The notes: generated by a model not told the origin, from the sequence alone. A stretch of 53,556 bases of DNA from a bacterium (GCA_026394195.1 JAPKYS010000039.1:1-53556); one strand, 5' to 3'. Numbered from the stretch's first letter, positions 41,155 through 49,881 are shown. Translations and numbers: made by a program.

Positions 41155-42312
41155 ATGTCTATGATCAATCGCCCAGGCGTGCTCAGCAAGAGCCAGCTTA
41201 AAGAACTTGTGGAGAAAGGCGTTATTAAAAATGGGTATAAAAATGCGTGTGGTGGATCCTCATACAACCTACATCTAGGTTCAACCGGATGGCATCTGGA
41301 ACATGGCGGATTCAAAGGAAAAACGGATAAAAAAATAGAGACTTTAGTTCATTCTGCAATTAAAAATGGCTCAATTGGAATTGTTCCGCTACCAATACCC
41401 CCTAGTGGGCTAAAATTACTACCGAAGAATACATATTTATTTAAAATCAAAGAGCAGATTGACCTTAGTAGTGAACAAGACCTTTACGGCCAAGGAACTG
41501 GTCGAAGCTCAATTGGTAGATTAGACGTACTGACAAGATTACTAATTGACAATGAGGAGAAATATGATTATTTATCTTGCGGAAGCCTGAAAAATTTATA
41601 CCTTGAAATCACCCCTTTTTCTTTTCCGATCATCGTTTTTAAAAACTATCCGATTTACCAATTGCGTTTTTGCAAGGGCAACTTCCATCAACTACAAATT
41701 CAAACAGAATTATTAAAATTCTACTCGGTTATGCTGAAAGACCAAACGGGTAAAAATCCAATTAGCGACGAGAAACAAACTCATTTAAGATTAAATCTCG
41801 AACCCACTTCAATAACTGGAATTGGAAAGGATATAATAGCATTTGAAGCCAAAGGAGGTAATGGAGTAGAACCCCTGAAGCTTAGAGAAGGTCTTAAACA
41901 TCCTCCTGAAGCTTATTGGAAACCGATATTTTTATCTGAGGCAGTAACTATTAGTGGGAAAAAAGCAATTCTAGTTAAGACAAATAAATTCTACATACTC
42001 AGATCACAAGAGCGATTTATTTTGCCAGATGATATTGCTGTTTATGGAGTTGCAATGACTGAAGAAATTGGTGAATTGCGAATTCATTATGCTGGGTTTG
42101 TACATCCAGGATTTGGGAATAAAAGACCAGATAATAAAGGTACTCCTTTGATTTTTGAGGTTCGCGGGCATGATGTAGGTATGTATCTTATGGAAGGAGA
42201 TCTAATGGCAGAACTAAGATATTATCCAATGTCAAATAGATCGAATGTTCCGAGCGACTACGATGATCAAGAGCTAAAATTATCATCAGTCTTCACGGAG
42301 TTTAAAAAATGA
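41155..42312 (+). CDS. Two-domain dCTP deaminase-like protein
   Basis: 385 residues from the ATG at 41155 (GGAGG 6 bp upstream). It matches the long dCTP deaminase family with two dUTPase-like halves. The catalytic region is GRSSIGRLDVLTRLL (117 onwards), and LYLEITPFSFPIIV has the general-base Glu at 151. The second half carries FVHPGFGNKRPDNKGTPLIFEVRGHDV. The enzyme would convert dCTP to dUTP for dTMP synthesis. Some dCTP deaminases act in anti-phage defence by draining dCTP. The gene is AT-rich and linked by a 4-bp overlap to a GNAT-ASCH protein, so a housekeeping role is not assured. Confidence 0.82.
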   Translation: MSMINRPGVLSKSQLKELVEKGVIKNGYKNACGGSSYNLHLGSTGWHLEHGGFKGKTDKKIETLVHSAIKNGSIGIVPLPIPPSGLKLLPKNTYLFKIKEQIDLSSEQDLYGQGTGRSSIGRLDVLTRLLIDNEEKYDYLSCGSLKNLYLEITPFSFPIIVFKNYPIYQLRFCKGNFHQLQIQTELLKFYSVMLKDQTGKNPISDEKQTHLRLNLEPTSITGIGKDIIAFEAKGGNGVEPLKLREGLKHPPEAYWKPIFLSEAVTISGKKAILVKTNKFYILRSQERFILPDDIAVYGVAMTEEIGELRIHYAGFVHPGFGNKRPDNKGTPLIFEVRGHDVGMYLMEGDLMAELRYYPMSNRSNVPSDYDDQELKLSSVFTEFKK

Positions 42313-43298
42313 AAATTGAGATAATTAAAATAGATGCGAACTGGGGCAAATTCGATGAAACGATCCGCCGAGAGCACCGCGAGGTTGTCGTCGAAAGCGA
42401 AGAGCTATATCCTGGAATCGATCTCTGGTACGACCGCAAGGTCAAACCGGGGTTGGAGAAAGGAGAGAGGGTTGGGTATCTCGTAAAATCCGATGGTGTT
42501 CCCGTCGGAGCTGCAGTAGCTCGCCAGGGTGAGGACGCGAAGATTTGCGCGGTGAGAGTCACCGAACCCGCAATTCATAATGGCATCGGGAAAATTATTT
42601 TTCTACTCTTAGCACATAGTCTGAGACATGATACTAAAAGAGTTCACTTCACTGCTCCCGAGACGCTGTGGAATCTCTATAAATCGTTTTTTGAGGAGAT
42701 GGGTTTCGTTAACCAAGGTTTGGCTGGTGTGCAGTATCGATTGTTTGACGATCCTGAGATCGCAGCAGCAGTCGATTTCAAGTCATTCAAATCAGCGATT
42801 TATAAGAAATTCCTTCCCTTATATGCAGGTCTGTTAGCTAACTTAGACGGGGATAAAATCGATCTAATCTTCAGCGTCAAACCTGAATATGCGCGAAGAA
42901 TTGCTGATCGTACCAAAATCATGGAATTGCGGAGAAAATTTTCAACAAAATGGAAAGGTCATTATGCCCTGATTTATTCATCTTCACCTGATCAGGCTTT
43001 CATAGCAAAAGTTAGAGTTAAGGATATTATCGTGGACAATCCGTCTGCAATGTGGCTGGGGTGGAGTCAGGCAATTGGTTGCAAAGCTGAGGATTATTTC
43101 AATTATACCAGAGATTTATCCGAAGTCTACGGGATAGTATTTGATGAAGTTAAACAATTCGATCCTATCTATAGAAGTACGTTAGAACACCTGCTTAATC
43201 AAGCCCTGGTCCCGCCTCAATCCTATTGCAGTGTCGAGAATAATCCAACTTGGCAATCCGCCGTCGGTATCAGCCATCTTCTCCGAGGCAACATCTAA
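42309..43298 (+). CDS. GNAT-ASCH fusion protein
   Basis: 329 residues, starting in an ATGA overlap with the deaminase. The N-terminal part (about 50-145) looks like a GNAT acetyltransferase (VGYLVKSDGVPVGAAVAR, ICAVRVTEPAIHNGIGKIIFLLLAH for acetyl-CoA binding, LWNLYKSFFEEMGF). Residues about 186-300 resemble an ASCH/PUA-like domain (LIFSVKPEYARRIADRTKIMELRRKF, AFIAKVRVKDIIV). ASCH domains bind nucleic acids or modified nucleosides; one member hydrolyses N4-acetylcytidine. The pairing suggests nucleotide or RNA cytidine chemistry, but this is inference. Confidence 0.78.
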   Translation: MKIEIIKIDANWGKFDETIRREHREVVVESEELYPGIDLWYDRKVKPGLEKGERVGYLVKSDGVPVGAAVARQGEDAKICAVRVTEPAIHNGIGKIIFLLLAHSLRHDTKRVHFTAPETLWNLYKSFFEEMGFVNQGLAGVQYRLFDDPEIAAAVDFKSFKSAIYKKFLPLYAGLLANLDGDKIDLIFSVKPEYARRIADRTKIMELRRKFSTKWKGHYALIYSSSPDQAFIAKVRVKDIIVDNPSAMWLGWSQAIGCKAEDYFNYTRDLSEVYGIVFDEVKQFDPIYRSTLEHLLNQALVPPQSYCSVENNPTWQSAVGISHLLRGNI

Positions 43299-43315
43299 CC
43301 ATCCCCTTCTTCATT

Positions 43316-43351
43316 CCTCATTCTGGATTCTGGATTCTGCATTCTGAATTC
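43316..43351. repeat. ATTCTGG 7-bp tandem repeat
   Basis: Four units of TTCTGGA/TTCTGCA, the reverse complement of the GAATCCA repeats at 23408. Confidence 0.75.
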
Positions 43352-43375
43352 CGCCTTCTTTTTTAGAGAAATCCC

Positions 43376-43404
43376 TTGACTCGGGGTTATTTTTTTGTTA
43401 TATT
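43376..43404 (+). promoter_or_regulatory. Promoter for the RHH-like regulator gene
   Basis: TTGACT (43376-43381), 17-bp spacer, TATATT (43399-43404). The AATCGTAG site at 43412-43425 lies at the start of the transcript. Confidence 0.8.
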
Positions 43405-43411
43405 GTACCCT

Positions 43412-43425
43412 AATCGTAGCCCAAT
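43412..43425. promoter_or_regulatory. Putative operator AATCGTAGCCCAAT
   Basis: It matches AATCGTAGTACAAT (43710-43723) at 12 of 14 positions. The two sites precede the RHH-like gene and the sulfate-binding protein gene. Confidence 0.5.
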
Positions 43426-43436
43426 AGGAGTACACT

Positions 43437-43652
43437 ATGCCTCCAGAGCGCGTAACCTTAAAAATCCCCCGACCACTGTACGAACGGATCGGCGCCATCA
43501 TCAAGCCTTCCGGCTTCAGCTCGGTCAATGACTTCGTCGTCTTCGTGCTGCGCGACCTGGTTTCCCGCATGGATAGTCCGCACGAAGGTGAATTGACCGG
43601 CAAGGAATTGGATCTGATCCGCCAGCGCTTGAAGAATCTGGGTTACCTGTAG
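43437..43652 (+). CDS. Small putative ribbon-helix-helix regulator
   Basis: 71 residues, GGAG 8 bp upstream. The N-terminal strand and helices resemble a CopG/RHH fold: RVTLKIPRPLYERIGAIIKPSGFSSVNDFVVFVLRDLV. The C-terminal tail is short (GKELDLIRQRLKNLGYL). It lies directly upstream of the sulfate transporter operon and both promoters share an AATCGTAG site, so it may repress or activate uptake in response to sulfur or an oxyanion. That role is inference. Confidence 0.65.
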   Translation: MPPERVTLKIPRPLYERIGAIIKPSGFSSVNDFVVFVLRDLVSRMDSPHEGELTGKELDLIRQRLKNLGYL

Positions 43653-43709
43653 ATCTGCAGCAGGCACGGAAACCAAACGTTTCCGCTTTTCTCAAACTAA
43701 ATAATTTCC

Positions 43710-43723
43710 AATCGTAGTACAAT
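43710..43723. promoter_or_regulatory. Putative operator AATCGTAGTACAAT, sulfate operon
   Basis: Second copy of the site at 43412, 32 bp before the sbp start codon. Confidence 0.5.
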
Positions 43724-43754
43724 CAGAACCAAATAACATACACTGGAGAACTCA

Positions 43755-44783
43755 ATGAAGCGCCTCATCCTAAAATTATGCCTTCTAACTGTCATACTCT
43801 TAACCCTGATACCCACCTTCGCCCTGGCGCAGAAATCCCGCACGCTGATCCTGGGAGCCTACACGGTTCCCAAAGAAGCCTACCAGCAGGAAGTCATCCC
43901 TGCCTTCCAGAAGTTCTGGAAAGCCAAGACCGGCGAAGACGTCAAATTCGAGGAATCCTACACCGCTTCCGGAGCTCAGGCTCGAGCCATCATCGGCGGA
44001 TTTGAAGCCGACGTCGCCGCTCTGTCCCTGGAAGGCGATTTGCAAAAGGTCGTCGAAGCCGGTCTGATCAACCACAACTGGAAAATTGGACCTCAAAAGG
44101 GAATGGTCACGAATTCCGTAGTCGCCATCGGATATCGTCCCGGCAATCCCAAACAGATCAAGGATTGGGAAGACCTCGCCAAGCCGGGCGTCGAGGTGAT
44201 CTATCCCAACCCCAAAACCTCCGGCGGAGCCATGTGGGGCGTCAACGCTATCTACGGCGCCGGGTTGAAGATATCCGAAGCCAAAGGCAAGAAAGACCCC
44301 GTTTACGCCGCCAATCTGCTGAAAGGCATCCAGAAAAACGTTAAAGTGATGGATAAAAGCGGGCGGGAATCGGTGACCACCTTCGAACGCGGCATCGGCG
44401 ACGCCATTGTGACCTACGAGAACGAAGTCCTGCTGCGTCAGAAGGAAGGCAAGAACTTCCCCTTCATCGTACCTAAATCGACCATCTTGATCGAAAATCC
44501 CACCGCAATCGTAGATAAATATGTCGACAAACACGGCACCCGCGACCTGGCTGAAGCCTTTGTGGATTTCTGCTTCACCGAAGCGGCTCAGCGCTCTTTT
44601 GCTAAATTCGGTCTGAGACCGGTCCTCCCTAAAATCGCCGATGAATTCAAAGACAAATTCCCTCAGCCGGAATTGCTGTTCGACGTGAGTTATCTGGGTG
44701 GCTGGCCGCAGATCGAAAAAGACATCTACGGTCCCAGCGGTGTCTGGATCAAAATCCTGGAAGACTTAGCTACCGGAAAGTAA
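43755..44783 (+). CDS. sbp: Sulfate/thiosulfate ABC transporter substrate-binding protein
   Basis: 342 residues. A signal peptide (MKRLILKLCLLTVILLTLIPTFALAQ) is followed by the Sbp/CysP fold: TLILGAYTVPKEAYQQEVIPAF, FEESYTASGAQARAIIGGFEADVAALSLE, NPKTSGGAMWGVNAIYGAG, DAIVTYENEVLL and FPFIVPKSTILIENPTAIVD. The serine/threonine-rich SYTASGAQ loop usually binds the oxyanion. It is the first gene of sbp-cysU-cysW-dsrC2-cysA and starts 102 bp after the RHH-like gene. Confidence 0.94.
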   Translation: MKRLILKLCLLTVILLTLIPTFALAQKSRTLILGAYTVPKEAYQQEVIPAFQKFWKAKTGEDVKFEESYTASGAQARAIIGGFEADVAALSLEGDLQKVVEAGLINHNWKIGPQKGMVTNSVVAIGYRPGNPKQIKDWEDLAKPGVEVIYPNPKTSGGAMWGVNAIYGAGLKISEAKGKKDPVYAANLLKGIQKNVKVMDKSGRESVTTFERGIGDAIVTYENEVLLRQKEGKNFPFIVPKSTILIENPTAIVDKYVDKHGTRDLAEAFVDFCFTEAAQRSFAKFGLRPVLPKIADEFKDKFPQPELLFDVSYLGGWPQIEKDIYGPSGVWIKILEDLATGK

Positions 44784-44785
44784 TC

Positions 44786-45613
44786 GTGATCCCGCGTACT
44801 CGAACCATACCGATGGGCGGTGACGCCCTGCTGAAAATCTCGGTCTTCTCCTACGTTGGCTTGCTGGTCATCCTACCGATTATGGTGGTCAGCTTTCAAG
44901 CCCTCGGTACGGGATGGGGGCAAATCTGGGCTGACGTAATGCAGCCGTCCGCCTGGTTTTCGCTGAAACTGACCTTCATCTGTGCCATGGCCATGGCTCT
45001 GATCAACGCGGTCACCGGCCTGGCGATGGCGTGGGTGCTGGTGCGGTATGACTTTTGGGGCAAATCCGTCGTCAATTCGTTGATCGATCTGCCTTTTGCC
45101 CTCCCGACCAATGTCACCGGCTTGATGCTGGTAGTGCTATACGGTCCGGTCAGTATGCTGGGTAAATATCTGAAAATCCACGGCATCGAAATCATCTACG
45201 CTCAACCCGGGATCGTGCTCGCCTTGCTTTTCGTCACCTTCCCCTTCGTGGTGCGCAGCGTGCAGCCGGTGCTGATGGAACTGGATAAAGATATCGAGGA
45301 AGCAGCCGCCACCCTGGGAGCCAGCCGCTTTCGCACCTTCCGCAAGGTCGTACTGCCGCACCTGATGCCCTCGATTTTGACCGGCGTGGCGCTGGCTTTC
45401 AGCCGAGCTCTGGGCGAGTTCGGTTCAGTGGTTGTCGTTGCCGGCAACATCCCCATGAAAACGCAGGTAGCACCGGTATTCATTTATGGTGAAATCGAGA
45501 GTTACAACCCCCGAGGAGCTCTGGCTGTTTCACTGGTCCTGCTGATCTGCTCATTGGTCACGTTGATCCTGCTCAATCTATTGCAGCGCTGGGGGAGGGA
45601 ACGTGGGACCTGA
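44786..45613 (+). CDS. cysU: Sulfate ABC transporter permease CysT/CysU
   Basis: 275 residues, GTG start 2 bp after the sbp stop. Six membrane segments, with family signature DLPFALPTNVTGLML and the EAA loop MELDKDIEEAAATLGASRFRTFRKVVLPHLMPSILTG. It forms the transmembrane channel with CysW. It overlaps the next gene by 11 bp. Confidence 0.94.
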   Translation: MIPRTRTIPMGGDALLKISVFSYVGLLVILPIMVVSFQALGTGWGQIWADVMQPSAWFSLKLTFICAMAMALINAVTGLAMAWVLVRYDFWGKSVVNSLIDLPFALPTNVTGLMLVVLYGPVSMLGKYLKIHGIEIIYAQPGIVLALLFVTFPFVVRSVQPVLMELDKDIEEAAATLGASRFRTFRKVVLPHLMPSILTGVALAFSRALGEFGSVVVVAGNIPMKTQVAPVFIYGEIESYNPRGALAVSLVLLICSLVTLILLNLLQRWGRERGT

Positions 45614-46448
45614 TTCCGTCGAAGTTCAAGTCCACCCCGGTCAGAGAAGACCCCCCTGGGGGAAACGCTTGTTGATGACCGGCACGCTGGGATGGTTTGG
45701 TATCCTGGTGCTTTTCCCCGTGGCTGCCCTGCTGGTTGAAGGCTTGGGAAGTGGTCCTCAGGCGTTTATCAATGGATTGAAAGGCGAAGCCGCAGCCAAA
45801 GCTTTCAATCTTACCTTGTGGACGACACTGTTGGCCGTGGTCATAAATACTCTGATGGGACTTTTGCTGGCGATATTATTGGTGCGCCATAAATTTCCGG
45901 GGAAAACCCTGTTTGATGGCATCGTCGACCTTCCCTTCGCAGTCTCGCCGGTGGTGACGGGCTTTATGTTCATTGTGCTCTTCGGACCGCAGGGGTTCCT
46001 CGGCCGCTGGTTCGAAGCCGGAGGGATGAAAATTGTCTTCGCCGTGCCTGGTATCGTGCTGGTCACGCTGTTTGTCACTCTGCCCTTCGTCACCCGTGAA
46101 GTCGTACCGGTGCTGCGGGAAATGGGTCGGGAACCGGAAGAGGTCGCCTATACGTTGGGCGCCAGTAAATGGCTCACCTTTTGGAAAGTGACGCTGCCCA
46201 CGATCCGCTGGGGATTGATCTACGGCGTCACCCTGACCATCGCCCGTGCGCTCGGTGAATTCGGAGCTGTGCTGGTGGTCAGCGGCAACATCATCAAGCG
46301 CACTCAGACGGCTACGCTGCACATCCATCAGGAATTCACGGACTTCAACTACCAGGGAGCCTTCTCGGCTTCCATCGTATTGGGCGGCATCTCCTTTGTA
46401 CTGCTCCTTCTAACGGAGCTTTGGAAACGGAAACAGAAACATAAATAA
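45603..46448 (+). CDS. cysW: Sulfate ABC transporter permease CysW
   Basis: 281 residues with a GTG start inside the cysU end. Six membrane segments; DLPFAVSPVVTGFMFIVLFGPQG and the EAA motif EEVAYTLGASKWLTFWKVTLPTIRWGL are diagnostic. It forms a heterodimeric channel with CysU. Confidence 0.94.
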   Translation: MGPDSVEVQVHPGQRRPPWGKRLLMTGTLGWFGILVLFPVAALLVEGLGSGPQAFINGLKGEAAAKAFNLTLWTTLLAVVINTLMGLLLAILLVRHKFPGKTLFDGIVDLPFAVSPVVTGFMFIVLFGPQGFLGRWFEAGGMKIVFAVPGIVLVTLFVTLPFVTREVVPVLREMGREPEEVAYTLGASKWLTFWKVTLPTIRWGLIYGVTLTIARALGEFGAVLVVSGNIIKRTQTATLHIHQEFTDFNYQGAFSASIVLGGISFVLLLLTELWKRKQKHK

Positions 46449-46479
46449 TCGGAATATACCAACAAAACAAGGAACAGTC

Positions 46480-47136
46480 ATGCGCGTTTTCACTTATCAA
46501 GACCGGAATTACCAGGTGGATTTCGCCGATTTTCTGATCAATTCACACGAATGGGATGAGAATTTCGCCGCAGGAATGGCTCCGAAAACCAAAATTCTGA
46601 ATGGATTGACTGAGGCGCACTGGAAGGTCATCTATTCCATCCGCGATCATTATAAAAAATTCGGGGCCTGCCCGCTGGTCTATCAGACCTGTAAGAACAA
46701 CCAACTGCGCCTGCGGGATCTGCGCGATCTATTCCCGACTGGCTATCAGCGCGGAGCCTGCAAACTCGCTGGACTGACGTATCGCGAAGGGTTTCTGGGA
46801 TTTTCCGAACTACCCGAATCCGAGCAAGGCGCGGCCACCTTGGAACTGGAAAAAACCTACGAAGTGGACGCCCTGGGATTCCTGATGCAGCCATCGAGCT
46901 GGGATCGCAATTTCGCCGTGTTCAAAGCCCATGAACTGAAGCTGCCGGGCAAATTGACGGATAAGCACTGGCAACTGATTGACTATTTGCGCGAATATTG
47001 GAATCAGAATCATGTCGTGCCGACAGTGTACGACACCTGCGAAGCCTTGAACCTGGAAATTGAAGTACTGGAAAGCCTCTTCCCGGATGGCTATCATCGC
47101 GGCGCCGTGAAAATCGCAGGATTGAGGTTTCGGTAA
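46480..47136 (+). CDS. Tandem DsrC/TusE-like protein in the sulfate operon
   Basis: 218 residues made of two DsrC/TusE-like domains. Domain 1 (about 13-100) contains FLINSHEWDENFA, LTEAHWKVIYSIRDHYKKFG and LFPTGYQRGACKLAGL. Domain 2 (about 129-218) contains FLMQPSSWDRNFAV, LTDKHWQLIDYLREYW and LFPDGYHRGAVKIAGL. DsrC carries persulfide on a C-terminal Cys arm. Here CysB is kept only in domain 1 (Cys94 in GACK) and is Val210 in domain 2, and the penultimate CysA is missing in both. Its position between cysW and cysA implies a sulfur-linked regulatory or carrier role rather than classical DsrC function. Confidence 0.85.
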   Translation: MRVFTYQDRNYQVDFADFLINSHEWDENFAAGMAPKTKILNGLTEAHWKVIYSIRDHYKKFGACPLVYQTCKNNQLRLRDLRDLFPTGYQRGACKLAGLTYREGFLGFSELPESEQGAATLELEKTYEVDALGFLMQPSSWDRNFAVFKAHELKLPGKLTDKHWQLIDYLREYWNQNHVVPTVYDTCEALNLEIEVLESLFPDGYHRGAVKIAGLRFR

Positions 47137-47144
47137 TCCGATCT

Positions 47145-47176
47145 CAACTTTTAACTTTTAACCTTTAACTTTCAAC
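47145..47176. repeat. AT-rich 7-bp degenerate repeat (AACTTTN)
   Basis: About four units (AACTTTTAACTTTTAACCTT...) in the gap before cysA. The operon thus tolerates a repeat between its genes. Confidence 0.7.
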
Positions 47177-47185
47177 AACCTCATC

Positions 47186-48280
47186 ATGGGCATCCTGGTT
47201 AAAAATCTGAACAAGAAGTTTGGCGACTTCACCGCCGTGGATGACGTCAGCTTCGAAGTTGAACAGGGCAAACTGGTTGCGCTGCTGGGACCCAGCGGTT
47301 CGGGCAAGAGCACTATCCTGCGCATCATCGCCGGACTGGAAGAACCGGATTCCGGAGCCGTCTACCTCACCGGTGAAGACGCCACTGCGCTCCCGACTCA
47401 GAGACGCAACGTCGGTTTTGTCTTCCAGCACTACGCACTGTTCAAACATATGACCGTGGCGAAAAATATCGCCTTTGGATTGGAAGTGCAGAAACGTCCG
47501 CAGAATGAAATTAAAAACCGTGTTGAAGAGCTGCTTGATCTGGTGCAGTTAAAGGGTTATGAAAACCACTATCCTTCCCAGCTTTCTGGTGGTCAGCGCC
47601 AGCGGGTGGCGCTGGCGCGAGCTCTGGCTCCCAAACCGAAAGTCCTGCTGCTGGACGAACCCTTCGGAGCCCTGGATGCCAAAGTCAGACAGAATCTGGC
47701 GGGATGGCTGCGCCAACTGCATCGGGAAGTCCAGGTCACCAGCATCTTCGTGACCCATGATCAGGAAGAAGCTATCGAAATATCCGATCGGATCGTGGTA
47801 TTGAACCGCGGCAGGGTGGAGCAGATTGGCCGCCCGGAAGAAATCTACGACAAACCGCTGACCAAATTCGTTGCCAGTTTCATCGGTCACGCCAATGTTA
47901 TCGAAGCAATAGTGCAGGATGGAAAAGTGCTGGCGGGGAAAGACCGCATTGAACTGCCGGTCAGCCATGCTCTCTCGGAATCCGGCGAAGCAGTCGTTCT
48001 GGTCCGGCCTGAAGATATTGTGATTGCCAAGGACGCCAGTGCAAGTGAACTTTCCGCTTCCATCGTGGGAATTCGCTATCGCGGCGACGTTTACGAACTC
48101 ACCCTTCAAATGAGCGAAGTCACCTTGCATGCCGTCGAAGAGAAATTGCGCTATCAACAGCAGAACTGGGGTATCGGTGATCGCGTGCAACTCCATTTCA
48201 ATAAGTTCAAGTTCTTCTACGCCGAAGAAGGACACGACGCCATTCGCGAACGGCTGCACAGTTTAGGTTACATCGAGTAA
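47186..48280 (+). CDS. cysA: Sulfate ABC transporter ATP-binding protein CysA
   Basis: 364 residues. Walker A is GPSGSGKST (35-43), the signature is [15 protein letters not shown], Walker B is [12 protein letters not shown], and the switch is VTHDQEEA. After the NBD comes a TOBE-like regulatory domain ([16 protein letters not shown]..., [24 protein letters not shown]). It powers sulfate or thiosulfate import through CysU/CysW. Confidence 0.93.
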   Translation: MGILVKNLNKKFGDFTAVDDVSFEVEQGKLVALLGPSGSGKSTILRIIAGLEEPDSGAVYLTGEDATALPTQRRNVGFVFQHYALFKHMTVAKNIAFGLEVQKRPQNEIKNRVEELLDLVQLKGYENHYPSQLSGGQRQRVALARALAPKPKVLLLDEPFGALDAKVRQNLAGWLRQLHREVQVTSIFVTHDQEEAIEISDRIVVLNRGRVEQIGRPEEIYDKPLTKFVASFIGHANVIEAIVQDGKVLAGKDRIELPVSHALSESGEAVVLVRPEDIVIAKDASASELSASIVGIRYRGDVYELTLQMSEVTLHAVEEKLRYQQQNWGIGDRVQLHFNKFKFFYAEEGHDAIRERLHSLGYIE

Positions 48281-48405
48281 CACCTCCAAACCACTTTCCG
48301 CTCCGGATTATCCTAAAGAACCTGATTCCCTCGAAAAAGTCCGTTTTTTAGTTGCTTGAAGTGACATTCAGTACTAATTTATAAATCATTTCATAAATAA
48401 CACAG

Positions 48406-48792
48406 ATGGACAATTCTGTTCGTTACGAAAATACTGCATCGTCGCAATCAATCATTACAAATCACAAGCGGTTGATTCAGGATATTGCTGCCCTCATGTT
48501 TAATCTGGAAAATCAACGCAGCCCTGAAGAGACCAACCCGATTGTGAACTCCTTGTTGCAGAGCCTAATAGAACAGGTTAGACTCGAAGATGAATTTATG
48601 CGACAAGTTGCCTATCCTGATTTTAATCAACATCGACGCGAACACATAGTTCTATTAAGAGATTATAATGAGTTTAAACGAATATTTGAAAACTGTGGTC
48701 CTTCGACTCTGATCAGCTTGAGGATGCAGAAGATTTTCAATCTATTCATCGACCACTTTCAGCGTGTTGACCGTAAGCTGGGCGCCTATTAA
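48406..48792 (+). CDS. Hemerythrin-like protein with incomplete metal site
   Basis: 128 residues, start preceded by an AT-rich leader. The four-helix hemerythrin pattern is visible: ITNHKRLIQDI, VRLEDEFMRQVAYPDFNQHRREHIVLL and LFIDHFQRVDRKLG. The ligand normally found as His-Phe before the EE motif is replaced here (EQVRLEDEFM instead of THFNLEEGLM), so one His is missing and di-iron binding may be altered. It is the first of two tandem copies and may be a diverged duplicate. Confidence 0.75.
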   Translation: MDNSVRYENTASSQSIITNHKRLIQDIAALMFNLENQRSPEETNPIVNSLLQSLIEQVRLEDEFMRQVAYPDFNQHRREHIVLLRDYNEFKRIFENCGPSTLISLRMQKIFNLFIDHFQRVDRKLGAY

Positions 48793-48910
48793 AAACGAAG
48801 CTTCCCAGAATAAATCGCCTTGTTTTGAAGATTTATCCGAACTCCAAATCATCCACCCTTCTCCTTCCTGAAAATCATCAGCTAATTTCCTATAACTTAG
48901 GAAAATAGAA

Positions 48911-49312
48911 ATGCCGCTTCAATGGTCTGATGAGTACTTGCTGGATGTCGCCGAAATCGATGCTCAGCACCAGGAATTGCTCCTTCGCATCAACGGCTTG
49001 ATAGACGCTTTAGAACAACACCACGGCCGCGAGGTGATAGCACCAATAGTAGCGTTCCTGGAAGAACATATCATCACTCACTTCAATCTGGAAGAGGGAT
49101 TGATGCTGGTAAAAGCATATCCCGAGTTAGCCTCCCACCAACAAGAACACAGGCAGCTCATCCGCGATTTCGCTGAATTCAAGAGGATTTACCTGGCCCA
49201 GGGTGCGTCTAAGCTGGTAAACATGAAAATTCAGAAGGTGGTGAACTGGCTTCTGGACCACCTGGACAGAACCGACCGTAAATTAGGAACCTTCATTATG
49301 TTAAATAAATAA
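48911..49312 (+). CDS. Bacteriohemerythrin
   Basis: 133 residues with all expected ligands: IDAQHQELL, EEHIITHFNLEEGLM, YPELASHQQEHRQLI and LLDHLDRTDRKLG. It would bind oxygen reversibly at a non-heme di-iron centre in the cytoplasm, storing or delivering oxygen. Its place just before a bd-like oxidase pair suggests a role in microaerobic respiration. The start ATG follows AGGAAAATAGAA. Confidence 0.9.
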   Translation: MPLQWSDEYLLDVAEIDAQHQELLLRINGLIDALEQHHGREVIAPIVAFLEEHIITHFNLEEGLMLVKAYPELASHQQEHRQLIRDFAEFKRIYLAQGASKLVNMKIQKVVNWLLDHLDRTDRKLGTFIMLNK

Positions 49313-49512
49313 CATAATATGTTCTTCTATACCATATTAAACGCTCGTGCGAATATATTGCGAATAAAGTCGATATTTAGGAATAATATCCGGAATGCTC
49401 GGTGTGTTAATCAGTCAGTAATTGTATGATTTTTAACATAATCTGTACAAATACTGTATAGTCACGCATTAATATTTTATCGCAGCGACATATAAATTGT
49501 TAAGAAAATAAC

Positions 49513-49541
49513 TTGCTTTTGGGAGTATTAGAACGTATATT
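49513..49541 (+). promoter_or_regulatory. Promoter for the small membrane protein gene
   Basis: TTGCTT (49513-49518), 17-bp spacer, TATATT (49536-49541), in the AT-rich gap after the hemerythrin gene. Confidence 0.65.
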
Positions 49542-49591
49542 ATTATGTGGGAGCAAGAGGAGCACAACAACTATCGTTAGGTGGAGGCACT

Positions 49592-49855
49592 ATGATAAAG
49601 CGAAACTGCAGAGGAAAACTCTGCATTTTAGTCTGCGCCTGGCTGTGGGTTTCCGGACTGCTGATCATGGGTAAAATCATCGACACCCTGAATCACGCCG
49701 CGCCGGGCATGCGTTCTCTGATACCCAACATAGACGCCATAGGAAGTTTACAGGTCTTCTTCGTACTCTACACCATCGCCTGCTTCGCCCTGTACTTCAC
49801 CTGGCAGAAATTGACTCAATTAAACGGTGAAGCTAAACCTTCTCAGGCGTCCTAA
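49592..49855 (+). CDS. Small two-helix membrane protein, unknown
   Basis: 87 residues from the ATG at 49592 (GGTGGAGG upstream; a longer frame has no start signal). Two hydrophobic helices, CILVCAWLWVSGLLIMGKII and VFFVLYTIACFALYFTWQKL, are joined by a polar loop with HAAPGMRSLIPNIDAIG. It could be a small accessory subunit of the adjacent bd-like oxidase, similar in size and topology to other oxidase microproteins, but that is a guess from context. Confidence 0.65.
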   Translation: MIKRNCRGKLCILVCAWLWVSGLLIMGKIIDTLNHAAPGMRSLIPNIDAIGSLQVFFVLYTIACFALYFTWQKLTQLNGEAKPSQAS

Positions 49856-49881
49856 CAATTTAACTCTACAACGTTTTAAAT

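Noticed and set aside
48356..48385. Promoter-like TTGAAG-18-TATAAA before the first hemerythrin
   Set aside because: The -35 match is weak and the spacer long in an AT-rich gap, so chance is a sufficient explanation.
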